In this document: piece by piece, positions 18,816 through 27,648 of the stretch
How positions within the stretch are numbered: position 1 is the first letter of the stretch
How the letters are laid out: every line of letters begins with the position of its first letter
Assembly: GCF_026262625.1 (NCBI RefSeq)
Contig: NZ_SHNN01000001.1
Coordinates: forward strand, 1,426,001 to 1,490,000
Source of the DNA: Candidatus Litorirhabdus singularis
GTDB taxonomy: Bacteria; Pseudomonadota; Gammaproteobacteria; Pseudomonadales; Halieaceae
Direction of reading: 5' to 3'
DNA: 64,000 nt
Program-made: the position numbers and the translations under genes
The notes under the pieces: model-generated
Database searches by the model: none
The model's input: only the letters and a program-made list of their open reading frames with translations
What the model was told of the DNA's origin: nothing

Positions 18816-19982
18816 TCACTTGGGCAGTTGCTGCATCAGAAAACGTTTCACGTTTTCGCCCATTACAGCCATGATTTCGCTCTCGGAAAAACCCTCATCC
18901 AGCATGACCTGGGTTAGTACCATTAACTCCGAAGTATCAAATTTTGTTTTTACGCCACCGTCATAATCTGAGCCCAAAGCGACGTGATTAATTCCCATGA
19001 GGTCGATGCCGTAGCGTATGGCGCCTACTATTGCCGCCGGGCTGTTATCGCAGATTGCCCCGTCCCAGTAGCCGACACCAATAATCCCGCCCTGTGCTGC
19101 AAATTGCTGCATGAGGGTATCTTCCAGGTTGCGGTCAGACTCGCAATAGCCTTTGAATCCACCGTGGGAAAGAACGACTGGTCGTGTGGAAAGTGCCAGC
19201 ACGTCGCGCACCATCTGCGGTGATGCATGAGCGATGTCTACGGTCATCTCCAGTTCGTTGGCACGCCTGACCACTGCGCGGCCAAAATCAGTTAAGCCCT
19301 GTTGACTAACACCGTGCAGTGAGCCTCCCAGTCGATTGTCAAAGAAGTGAGTGAGGCCGACAAAGTGCAAGCCCTGCGCGTGGAGCCTGTCCAGGTTCTG
19401 TATGTCTCCCTCCAGCGGATGAGCGCCTTCGATCAAGTACATTGCTCCGACCACAGATGGGTTATCTTCACGCTTCTTGAGAAGTGTCTGTAGATCGCTG
19501 CGCGTGCGTACCAGCACCATATCGTTCGAGTTCTCCGCTACCAAATCCCGCAGCTTCTGTGCTTGATACTCAGCGCGAGAAAATAGAGATGACCAGGTCG
19601 ATAGCGGCCAACCCTGTACCATCGCCAGAGCAGTAATGTTATCCGAGGCATCGCTGCTATTGCTGGCGTAGTTCTGTCCGCGCGGACTCTTGGTCGTGGC
19701 CGAGAAAACCTGCAAGCCGACATTACCCCGCTGCAATCGTGGCAGATCTACCTGTCCGCGCTGGGATTCCTGGCTAAGGTCTCTGTCCCATAGCAGTGAG
19801 TCTGAGTGCAGGTCCACGACAAAAAGGTCCTGGTGCAACGCTTGTGCGGTCTCTGAAATTTTGTACGGGGCATGTTGTTCTACAACATTAGCTGAGCTTT
19901 CGATTATGCCAGGAACAAAAGCTCTCATGGCTATCCAGCCCAGTAGCAGTAAGGTCAGTAGTGTGATTATTGTTTTTTTCAT
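18816..19982 (-). CDS. Membrane dipeptidase, peptidase family M19
   Basis: 388 residues with an N-terminal membrane anchor or signal (residues 4-20). Metal-site motifs of renal-dipeptidase-type enzymes are visible: VVDLHSDSLLW (HxD), LIEGAHPLEGD (bridging Glu), VDIAHASPQMV and PVVLSHGGFKG (histidines), and ALGSDYDGG near the C-terminus. The family hydrolyses dipeptides at a binuclear zinc site; an extracytoplasmic location is likely. ATG at 19982 follows a GGGAAAG. The gene is divergent from the DUF3604 gene. Confidence 0.88.
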   Translation of the reverse strand: MKKTIITLLTLLLLGWIAMRAFVPGIIESSANVVEQHAPYKISETAQALHQDLFVVDLHSDSLLWDRDLSQESQRGQVDLPRLQRGNVGLQVFSATTKSPRGQNYASNSSDASDNITALAMVQGWPLSTWSSLFSRAEYQAQKLRDLVAENSNDMVLVRTRSDLQTLLKKREDNPSVVGAMYLIEGAHPLEGDIQNLDRLHAQGLHFVGLTHFFDNRLGGSLHGVSQQGLTDFGRAVVRRANELEMTVDIAHASPQMVRDVLALSTRPVVLSHGGFKGYCESDRNLEDTLMQQFAAQGGIIGVGYWDGAICDNSPAAIVGAIRYGIDLMGINHVALGSDYDGGVKTKFDTSELMVLTQVMLDEGFSESEIMAVMGENVKRFLMQQLPK

Positions 19983-20217
19983 TGTTACTTTCCCTTCTGT
20001 TGCTTCAACAGATTCTAGCAGCCATGGAGAAGCCCGTCGTGCACAAGCTCACATGTGCTCATCAGCGCTGGTGCAACTAGTTAACCCAACTCATGGCCGT
20101 GCGCTCGCTGCGTTGTGCCTTGATTGTTCTAATGCGATAGAGTGTCAGTCGTTAAGAGTGGCGTTTTTGTTAGCTATCCAATATCGATAATCGGCTAATA
20201 GCATGGGAAGTCCAATG

Positions 20218-22092
20218 ATGTCTGAGGGAATAAAATTCCTGTTGATGCTGACCGCTGTGCAGGTCCTGCTTGCTTGCAGTCGCGTCGATGATCCGAGCCT
20301 GCTGCCGGCGTATGACGCTTCCACAGCAGCGCCGGTGCCAGCCAAGCAACTTACGGAGTTCAGCTCCAGTCGCAATCTGTATTGGGGAGACCTGCATATA
20401 CATACGAGCTATTCGACCGACGCCTGGACCATGGGCGTGCGGGCGACACCTGATCATGCCTATACCTTTACTCGGGGAGGTGAGATTGAGCACGCCGGTG
20501 GCTACGGTATACAACTGCAGCGGCCGTTGGATTTTGCGGCGGTCACCGACCACTCCGAGTACCTGGGTTTGCTGCGCGCCACCGAGCCATCGTTGCCGCT
20601 GAGTCAGCGCAGTTTTAAACAGCGTATGCATTCCGATGGCAAGCTGCGCAATACTATAGCCTTTTTGCGCACCACCCTGGGCTTTAGCCTGGACAACGTC
20701 GACTCGGCTGGTTGGCAGGAGTTCGCTAGTGATGCGTGGGAGCAGACTATCGCTGCGGCGGAGCGTCACAATAACCCGGGTCGATTCACCACCTTCTTGG
20801 CCTATGAGTGGAGCTCTATGCCGGGCGACAACAACTTGCACCGCAATGTCATTTACCGAAGCACTGCGGCACCCGCGATTCCTTACAGTTCACTAAACTC
20901 AGAGGACCCACGAGATCTGTGGGCCGAACTCGAGCGCCAGCGCGAGCTGGGTATGGACAATTTTGCCATTCCCCACAACGGCAATGCGAGCAATGGTCTT
21001 ATGTATGATTCCGTTGTTTATGATGGAGGGGTTATGAATGGCGCTTATGCGGCCAGGCGAATGATTAACGAGCCCATCAGCGAGATTTATCAAGTTAAAG
21101 GCTCCTCTGAGACTCATCCGCAGTTATCGCCAGAAGATACGTTTGCCGGTTTTGAGATCGTTGATACGCGCCTGTCGCAGGACCTTGATCTGTCTCAGCC
21201 CAAAGGTAGTTATGCGCGGGATGCGCTACGTCGCGGTATCGAGATGTCGCATAGCGAGGGCTTTAATCCGTATCGGTTTGGGGTAATAGGTAGCTCCGAT
21301 GGTCATAACGCTTCGTCACCGGTCGAGGAAGACAATTTTCATGGCAAGTTACCGCTGCTGGACGGGAGTGCGGCGACCCGACTGCGCACTAATTCTTACA
21401 TGCCGGCAGAAATTGCCGGCGGCAAACTTTGGAATGCTGCAGGTCTGGCCGCAGTATGGGCTGAGGAAAATACGCGAGAGGCCCTATTTGACGCTATGCG
21501 TCGCAAGGAGACCTATGCCACCTCCGGTCCGCGTATAGGTGTGCGCTTTTTTGGCGGCTGGAATTACCAGCCGGATATGCTGGCACAGCCAGACTGGATA
21601 GAGCTTGCAGAGGCCCGCGGGGTGCCCATGGGCGGTAAGCTGCCCCCCGCAGCGCAAGCTGATGTGCCTGGCTTTGCAGTATGGGCGATCAGGGATCCCA
21701 CCAGTGGCAATCTTGATCGCATCCAAATCGTTAAGGGTTGGGTTGCAGCTGATGGCGCATCGCGGGAGACAGTCTTTGATGTGGTGTGGTCTGATGGGCG
21801 TCAGTTGGATGCACGTGGGCAGTTGCCGACAGTCGGTAATACAGTGGATGCGGAGGCGGCCACTTTTGCCAATACTATCGGCGCCGCACAGCTGTCCGGT
21901 GTATGGTATGACCGACAGTTTGATGCGGCCGAGGAGGCATTTTACTATGCCCGTGTCATTGAAATACCGACGCCGCGCTGGACTACCTATGATGCTAAAG
22001 CGCTGGGTATAGAAGCACCGTTGCCGAACTCATTGCAGGAGCGTGCGGTGACGTCGGCAATTTGGTATCAACCTGCACAAGCTGCCAAATAG
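20218..22092 (+). CDS. DUF3604 lipoprotein (PHP-like fold)
   Basis: About 624 residues with a lipoprotein-like signal (lipobox LLAC). WGDLHIHTSYSTDAW, VTDHSEYLGLL, PHNGNASNGLM and GSSDGHNASSPVEEDNF are histidine/aspartate-rich blocks resembling the metal site of PHP phosphoesterases, and ENTREALFDAMRRKETYATS with FFGGWN are DUF3604 hallmarks. Function is unknown; a secreted metal-dependent hydrolase is the best inference. ATG at 20218 is favoured by GGGAAG spacing, with ATG at 20215 nearly as good. A second family member occurs at 57571. The molybdopterin oxidoreductase follows 24 bases later. Confidence 0.82.
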   Translation: MSEGIKFLLMLTAVQVLLACSRVDDPSLLPAYDASTAAPVPAKQLTEFSSSRNLYWGDLHIHTSYSTDAWTMGVRATPDHAYTFTRGGEIEHAGGYGIQLQRPLDFAAVTDHSEYLGLLRATEPSLPLSQRSFKQRMHSDGKLRNTIAFLRTTLGFSLDNVDSAGWQEFASDAWEQTIAAAERHNNPGRFTTFLAYEWSSMPGDNNLHRNVIYRSTAAPAIPYSSLNSEDPRDLWAELERQRELGMDNFAIPHNGNASNGLMYDSVVYDGGVMNGAYAARRMINEPISEIYQVKGSSETHPQLSPEDTFAGFEIVDTRLSQDLDLSQPKGSYARDALRRGIEMSHSEGFNPYRFGVIGSSDGHNASSPVEEDNFHGKLPLLDGSAATRLRTNSYMPAEIAGGKLWNAAGLAAVWAEENTREALFDAMRRKETYATSGPRIGVRFFGGWNYQPDMLAQPDWIELAEARGVPMGGKLPPAAQADVPGFAVWAIRDPTSGNLDRIQIVKGWVAADGASRETVFDVVWSDGRQLDARGQLPTVGNTVDAEAATFANTIGAAQLSGVWYDRQFDAAEEAFYYARVIEIPTPRWTTYDAKALGIEAPLPNSLQERAVTSAIWYQPAQAAK

Positions 22093-22116
22093 TTGAAGAG
22101 CTCGAGAACGATATCT

Positions 22117-24291
22117 ATGGTTAGTCAGCAAACTCAGAAAAAGACTTTTTGTCGTATTTGTGAAGCGCAATGTGGCTTGGTCGTAACCACCGCAGATGCG
22201 CGTGTCCTCAATATAGAGCCGAACAAGGATCACGTCGCGAGTAAGGGGTATGCCTGCATCAAGGGTCTGCGTATGGCTGACTTTGTGCACAGTTCTGACC
22301 GGCTTACGACTCCGCTGAAGAAGGTCGACGGCGAGTTTGTCCCAGTGAGCTGGGAGCAAGCGATAACGGAGATTGGCGCCAAGCTGAAAGCAATTCATGC
22401 GCAGCATGGCGGCGAGTCTATTGCCGCTTACATGGGTAATCCGATTGGTTTCAGTATCTGGCCAACCATGATGATGACCCATTTTTTAAAAGCCTTTCAG
22501 GCCCATAAACTGTTTACTCCCGGCACACAGGATTGCGCCAATAAATTTGCCGGTGGCGAGCGGTTATTTGGTAGCCCCAATGACCAGGTGTTCCCGGATA
22601 TTGATCACACCCAATTTTTGATTGCGGTGGGCACAAATCCAGTCATCTCGAAAATGAGCTTTATATCGTTGCCCAACCCGATGCAACGCATTGAAGCTAT
22701 TGAAGAGCGCGGCGGTAAAGTTTATTGGGTTAACCCGCGCCGCACAGAGTCTGCGAAACGCGTGGGTGAGCACGTGCCAATCCGCGCCGATACTGATGTA
22801 TTCTTCATGCTGGGGTTCCTGCACGAGGTTATACAGCAAGGCGGCGTTAAGGCCGAAAGGGTCGCCTCGTATATGAATGGGTATGAGTCGCTTGTGGAAG
22901 TCTGCAAGCCCTGGCCCATAGAGCGGGTGGCCGAGGTAACACGTATACCGGCTGATACACTGCGTGAAATGGTTAGCGGCTATTTGGCAGCCGATGGAGC
23001 GGCTCTGTATTTCTCCACAGGGGTCAATCAGGGCAGTGCTGGCTTGCTGGTGTATTGGTTGCAGGAAGCTATTAATGCGATTACCGGCAATCTTGACCGC
23101 CGTGGTGGCGTGCTGGCCGGTAAAGCTGTGATTGCGCTACCCGTCAGTATGGAGGCAGCGCGGGTATCGCGAATCGATGCAGTGCCCTACGTTAATAGCA
23201 CCATACCCGCAGGTATCATGGCCGATGAAATATTGGAGCCGGGCCAGGGCCAGGTGCGGGCGATGTTTAACATGTCTGGCAATCCATTGTTGACCTGTGC
23301 CGATAGTCAACGGCTGGAGCAGGCGCTGGGCAGTCTGGAACTGTTCGTTTGTATTGATATCGTTCGCAATGAAACCGCTGAGCTGGCGGACTACATACTG
23401 CCGGGGCTGCACAGTCTGGAGCGGGCGGATATTCCGTTCTACTTTTTTACGCTGATGGGGTTGATGCCGGATCGCAGTTTTTCCTACACGGATGCTGTAC
23501 TGCCGGCTGCTGGCGACTCCCGAGACGAAGGCCTGATCTTTCGTCAGCTGTGTAAAGCCGCCGGACGTCCTGTTGGCGGTTCGCGACTACTGCAATGGTG
23601 CAGTAATCTGGGTGAGTTTTTCGGCAAGCTTCTGCCTGCGAGTGTTTCCACCTCAGCCGACATCCTGTTTATATCAATGCTGGCAAGGTCGGCGGGGCTT
23701 GGCGGAGTCCGCGGTTTGCGTCGGCAAGTCGACGGGGTGCTACTGGAACCGAATCAACCGGGAGACTACCTGGGTCAGCGTGTGAAAACGCCATCCGGAA
23801 AGATTGAGTTGGCGCCGGCCGATCTGGTTGCCCGGGCCGAGGAACTTGAGGCGCGCTTTGCCCGTGAGTTGGTGGACGCTGACCAACTTAAGCTGATCCA
23901 GAAACGGGAAAGGTTTACCCACAATAGTTGGGCGCACAATGCCCGTGCGTTTATTAAGGGTGAGCGCAATACCAACTATCTCTATATTCACCCTGACGAC
24001 GCCGCGTTCAGAAACCTGAAGGAAGCTGAGATGGCAACGGTTGCGGCTAACGGTCAGTCGATTCAAGTCCCTGTGCGCTTCGACGCAGACCTGCAGCCAG
24101 GTACTGTCTCCGTACCCCATGGTTGGGGGCATCAAAAAGCGGCAGGGCTGAGCGTGGCCCGTGAGACCCTGGGCGCCAATGTTAATGTCATAACGCCCAG
24201 TGGACCCGATTCAATAGAGCCTGGCTCCGGTATGTCGCATATGAACGGCGTGCCGGTGGAGGTGTCAGCCGCGCTACCAGGGGTTAGCTGA
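22117..24291 (+). CDS. Molybdopterin oxidoreductase, DMSO-reductase superfamily, with 4Fe-4S site
   Basis: 724 residues from ATG at 22117. The N-terminal 4Fe-4S ligands are Cys12, 15, 19 and 47 (FCRICEAQCG, GYACIKG). GTQDCANKFAGG at about residues 137-148 lies where the Mo ligand of this superfamily sits, suggesting a cysteine ligand, and the C-terminal part has PSGKIELAPADL and VPHGWGHQKAAG, typical of the MGD-binding domain. No signal peptide, so it is cytoplasmic, close to the assimilatory/formate-dehydrogenase-like group. Substrate unknown. No electron-transfer subunit is adjacent; the preceding DUF3604 gene is probably co-transcribed. Confidence 0.87.
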   Translation: MVSQQTQKKTFCRICEAQCGLVVTTADARVLNIEPNKDHVASKGYACIKGLRMADFVHSSDRLTTPLKKVDGEFVPVSWEQAITEIGAKLKAIHAQHGGESIAAYMGNPIGFSIWPTMMMTHFLKAFQAHKLFTPGTQDCANKFAGGERLFGSPNDQVFPDIDHTQFLIAVGTNPVISKMSFISLPNPMQRIEAIEERGGKVYWVNPRRTESAKRVGEHVPIRADTDVFFMLGFLHEVIQQGGVKAERVASYMNGYESLVEVCKPWPIERVAEVTRIPADTLREMVSGYLAADGAALYFSTGVNQGSAGLLVYWLQEAINAITGNLDRRGGVLAGKAVIALPVSMEAARVSRIDAVPYVNSTIPAGIMADEILEPGQGQVRAMFNMSGNPLLTCADSQRLEQALGSLELFVCIDIVRNETAELADYILPGLHSLERADIPFYFFTLMGLMPDRSFSYTDAVLPAAGDSRDEGLIFRQLCKAAGRPVGGSRLLQWCSNLGEFFGKLLPASVSTSADILFISMLARSAGLGGVRGLRRQVDGVLLEPNQPGDYLGQRVKTPSGKIELAPADLVARAEELEARFARELVDADQLKLIQKRERFTHNSWAHNARAFIKGERNTNYLYIHPDDAAFRNLKEAEMATVAANGQSIQVPVRFDADLQPGTVSVPHGWGHQKAAGLSVARETLGANVNVITPSGPDSIEPGSGMSHMNGVPVEVSAALPGVS

Positions 24292-24294
24292 CAG

Positions 24295-24687
24295 TCAGGA
24301 TTTTAGCAGCTCCAGAACAATGGTAATCAGACCGTAGAGGCTCGCGAAGTAAAATAACGGCCTGATCACCGGCCAACCCAACGCGTAGACAATGGCATGT
24401 GCGATACGTGCATACAGAAAAATACTGGCTCCCAGCGCTGTGGTGGTATTGGAAACGCCAGCTGCATTCGCAATCAGGATGACGGCGGCGAACATAATCA
24501 GGTTTTCTTGCAGGTTAGCGGTCAGGCGCTGTAATCGCAGCCGCACTACGCTCGGTTCTGGCAGACTGTCGCGACTGCCTGCTTGCGCCATCAATCCGTT
24601 TTGCATAATGGCGAGGCCCGCCTGAGCCAGAATAACGACTAACAGTAACAGCGTGCTATACAACAACATCATTAGTTCAACGGACAT
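24295..24687 (-). CDS. MAPEG-family membrane protein
   Basis: 130 residues, four hydrophobic segments. LRLQRLTANLQENLIMFAAV and LGASIFLYARIAHAIVYALG are the conserved MAPEG motifs (glutathione-related microsomal enzymes and bacterial homologues). The start is ATG at 24687 with GGAG seven bases upstream; a longer frame begins at 24801 but has no support. It converges with the molybdopterin oxidoreductase, stops being three bases apart. Confidence 0.85.
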   Translation of the reverse strand: MSVELMMLLYSTLLLLVVILAQAGLAIMQNGLMAQAGSRDSLPEPSVVRLRLQRLTANLQENLIMFAAVILIANAAGVSNTTTALGASIFLYARIAHAIVYALGWPVIRPLFYFASLYGLITIVLELLKS

Positions 24688-24940
24688 ACTAACTCCTGCC
24701 TGGTGGCGTTTTAGTGTGTTGGTTATATCTATAGCGCATAGTAGAGCTATTGTGCGCCCTGATCCATTGCATTTGTGAGGCCGTGTTTCGGCGCCCACCA
24801 AACTTGCAGGCCGCCGGGTTCAATTAGCTAAGCCTGGCAGTTCAGGCATTAATCACTGAACTGTCGGAGGGGTGATTTTTTTCAAAAGGCCTGAATGACT
24901 AGTGGCGGTGCGGCGGTAACAAGATTCAAGGGTGTCAGCA
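24688..24940. other. Upstream part of the MAPEG-glutamine synthetase intergenic region
   Basis: This first half of the roughly 490-base divergent region shows no ORF with a convincing start. It should hold the MAPEG promoter. The second half contains the nitrogen-control sites described separately. Confidence 0.4.
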
Positions 24941-24979
24941 TGCGCATTATTTTGGTGCGAAATGCACTATAATTGTGCG
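24941..24979 (+). promoter_or_regulatory. Two candidate NtrC-type enhancer sites
   Basis: TGCACTATAATTGTGCG at 24963-24979 matches the 17-base NtrC consensus layout (TGCACC-N5-GGTGCA) at most conserved positions. Immediately upstream, TGCGCATTATTTTGGTGCG at 24941-24959 has the same half-sites with a spacer two bases longer. They lie about 130 and 150 bases before the predicted start of transcription from the sigma-54 promoter, the usual distance for NtrC enhancers at glutamine synthetase genes. Site assignment is by eye. Confidence 0.6.
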
Positions 24980-25072
24980 CCAGCTAAAACCGGCTCGCAT
25001 CAGAATGGTGCGTGTTAGCCCGCCTCGCGTAATTTAGTAAGCAATATCAGTGGCTTACCTAATTCTGAAGTG

Positions 25073-25090
25073 TTGGCGCGTATTTTGCTT
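25073..25090 (+). promoter_or_regulatory. Sigma-54 (-24/-12) promoter of the glutamine synthetase gene
   Basis: TTGGCGCGTATTTTGCTT matches the RpoN consensus TTGGCACG-N4-TTGCWT with a single mismatch, keeping GG (25075-25076) and GC (25087-25088) at the required spacing. Transcription should begin near 25100, leaving an untranslated leader of about 80 bases. Confidence 0.75.
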
Positions 25091-25179
25091 AGAGTTATGC
25101 AGTTTCCCAGTTCAACGTTGTCCGATCCCTAGGTGATGATGTTTGCTGGTCCCAATTACTAACAGTCGAGGAAGTCAGA

Positions 25180-27354
25180 ATGAGTGCCAATCCAACCCGC
25201 CAAAATGCCATAGCAGAGATTACCAATCGCGAACCGGCTGCGGTGGCAAAAACTGAGCCGCTGGGGAAAATATGGGCCGATGATGTTTTCAGTTTGGGCC
25301 GCATGGAGTGGGCTCTGTCAAAGTCGGCTTTTAAGTCCATTAAGAAGACTGTCCAGACTGGCGCGCCTCTTGACCCCGGCACCGCTGAGGTAGTCGCGGC
25401 GGCGATGAAGGAGTGGGCTGTATCGAAAGGTGCCAAGTTCTTCTCCCACTTATTCTACCCAATGACCAATATCACTGCGGAGAAGCACGACGGATTTATT
25501 ATTCCTGATTCTGAAGGTGGTGCTATCACTGAATTTTCCGGGAGCCTGTTGATCAAGGGAGAGCCCGATGGGTCATCTTTCCCGAACGGCAGCCTGCGGA
25601 TGACCAACGCGGCGCGTGGTTACACTGCCTGGGACCCAACCAGCCCGGCCTTTATTATGCATACAGATAACGGCGCTACGCTGATGATTCCAAGCGTGTT
25701 TATGTCTTGGACGGGAGAAGCGCTGGATAAGAAAATCCCACTGCTGCGTTCCAACGCTGCTATGAACGAAGCGGCGCAGAAAGTACTGTCTCTAATGGGC
25801 GAAACTGACATTGCAACGCTGAACTCAAGCTGTGGTGCCGAGCAGGAATACTTCCTGGTTGACTCCAACTTTGCCAATAGTCGTCCGGATCTGCTGCTGG
25901 CTGGCCGCACCTTGTTTGGTGCACCGCCAGCCAAAGGGCAAGAATTTGACGATCACTATTTTGGTGCTATCCCTGCCCGCGTTCAGGTGTTCATGCAAGA
26001 CTACGAAGATCAACTCTATAAGCTGGGTATACCGGCCAAGACGCACCACAATGAAGTGGCGCCGGGTCAATTTGAGATCGCCCCATATTATGAAGCTGCC
26101 AACGTGGCTGCAGATCATCAGCAGTTGATGATGACGTTGATGAAAGCCACCGCCAAGAAGCACGGTTTTATGTGTCTTCTGCACGAAAAGCCGTTTGCCG
26201 GTGTTAATGGCTCAGGTAAACACGTCAACTGGTCTGTCGGTAACTCTACCCAGGGTAACTTGTTGGATCCGGGTAAAACTCCGCACGAAAATTTACTCTT
26301 CCTGCTGTTTTGTGGAGCGGTAATACGTGGCGTACATCTACACGGACCTTTGCTGCGCGCAGTGATCGCGTCTGCTTCTAACGATCATCGTTTGGGTGCC
26401 AACGAAGCTCCTCCAGCTATTCTGTCCGTTTATCTGGGTGACCAGCTGGAGAAAGTATTCAATGATATAAAAGAAGGCAATTTGATGACTGCGCAGCAGG
26501 GTGGTGCTATGGATTCGGGCCTGTCCCAAATTCTGAGCTTTGACCGTGACCCTGGCGACCGTAACCGAACATCTCCCTTCGCGTTTACTGGTAACCGTTT
26601 TGAATTCCGTGCCGTTGGCTCCTCGCACTCGGTTTCCGGACCGCTCGTTGCTATGAATACCATGCTGGCTGACTCCCTCAATTGGATAGCGGGCAAGCTT
26701 GAGCCGGAACTTGCTAAAGGTACCAGTCAGGCTGAAGCCGTTGCAGCTGTGCTTAAAGAACTTATGAACGAACACGGCAATGTAATTTTTGGTGGTGATG
26801 GCTACTCTGAGGAATGGCACAGAATCGCCGTCGAAGAGCGTGGTCTTAAGAACATCCCAACCACAGCAGATGCGTTACCGGCATTGCGTGAGGCGTCAGT
26901 GATTGAAATGTTTGAGAGCACTGGCGTGCTTAGTCCCTTAGAGCTGGAAAGCCGCTTTGAAGTGTATGCAGAGCAGTATGTGCTGTCTATTGAGGTTGAA
27001 GCCAAACTGGTTATTGATATGGCTAAGACCATCATCTACCCCGCGGCGATTGAATACCTGACTACGCTGGGTGCTACCTCAGAGGGCATGTTGGCAATGG
27101 GGGTTGAGCTGGATAATACAGTTGCAAAAGCGGTAGCCGGAAATGCTAACGCCATGATTGCTGCGGTGGCCAAGTTGGCTGACGCGCTGGAGCAACATGA
27201 TTTTGAGTCCACCGAGGTGCACATGCAGTATTGCGCTACGACTATTAGAGCCCTTATGGACGAAGTTCGAACCGCTGCCGATGCATTGGAGGCAGAGGTT
27301 TCAGACGAATTGTGGCCACTGCCGAAGTATCAGGAAATGCTGTTCATCAAGTAG
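25180..27354 (+). CDS. glnN: Type III glutamine synthetase
   Basis: 724 residues, the size of GSIII rather than the ~470 of GlnA type I. Typical GSIII blocks are VFSLGRMEWALSK, KGAKFFSHLFYPMTN, LNSSCGAEQEYFLVD, HHNEVAPGQFEIAP, NGSGKHVNWSVG and GNRFEFRAVGSS, which contain the metal- and glutamate-binding glutamates and histidines. It makes glutamine from glutamate, ammonium and ATP; family enzymes are hexameric dimers without adenylylation control. Regulation is shown by the sigma-54 promoter and NtrC-like sites upstream. A strong terminator follows the stop, so it is monocistronic. It may complement a type I enzyme elsewhere on the genome. Confidence 0.95.
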   Translation: MSANPTRQNAIAEITNREPAAVAKTEPLGKIWADDVFSLGRMEWALSKSAFKSIKKTVQTGAPLDPGTAEVVAAAMKEWAVSKGAKFFSHLFYPMTNITAEKHDGFIIPDSEGGAITEFSGSLLIKGEPDGSSFPNGSLRMTNAARGYTAWDPTSPAFIMHTDNGATLMIPSVFMSWTGEALDKKIPLLRSNAAMNEAAQKVLSLMGETDIATLNSSCGAEQEYFLVDSNFANSRPDLLLAGRTLFGAPPAKGQEFDDHYFGAIPARVQVFMQDYEDQLYKLGIPAKTHHNEVAPGQFEIAPYYEAANVAADHQQLMMTLMKATAKKHGFMCLLHEKPFAGVNGSGKHVNWSVGNSTQGNLLDPGKTPHENLLFLLFCGAVIRGVHLHGPLLRAVIASASNDHRLGANEAPPAILSVYLGDQLEKVFNDIKEGNLMTAQQGGAMDSGLSQILSFDRDPGDRNRTSPFAFTGNRFEFRAVGSSHSVSGPLVAMNTMLADSLNWIAGKLEPELAKGTSQAEAVAAVLKELMNEHGNVIFGGDGYSEEWHRIAVEERGLKNIPTTADALPALREASVIEMFESTGVLSPLELESRFEVYAEQYVLSIEVEAKLVIDMAKTIIYPAAIEYLTTLGATSEGMLAMGVELDNTVAKAVAGNANAMIAAVAKLADALEQHDFESTEVHMQYCATTIRALMDEVRTAADALEAEVSDELWPLPKYQEMLFIK

Positions 27355-27373
27355 TATGTGAGAATAGCAAAAC

Positions 27374-27416
27374 GGGGGCTCGGCGGAATTCACGATTCTG
27401 CCGGGCCCCCTTTTTT
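27374..27416 (+). terminator. Rho-independent terminator of the glutamine synthetase gene
   Basis: GGGGGCTCGGCGGAAT pairs almost perfectly with GATTCTGCCGGGCCCCC across a four-base loop and is followed by TTTTTT (27411-27416). It begins 20 bases after the glutamine synthetase stop. Confidence 0.92.
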
Positions 27417-27648
27417 CGTTTAGTGCATTGATAATGCCGCGCGTGTTGCTCAATTATTTTCCCCGCTGCCGCTTGGCTCTCCTGAAGCACAGATTAACTA
27501 AGTTAAAGTCGCTACCGAAGGTCCTCATCACCGTATTGGACATGCTAACGCTGTTGGTCAGGCAGGAGCCGTCAGCCTATTGCTAGCGCCGCGGTTGACA
27601 ACAGCGGTTGTGGCTCCGACTATGCGGGTTATAACACTGAGGTTCAAT

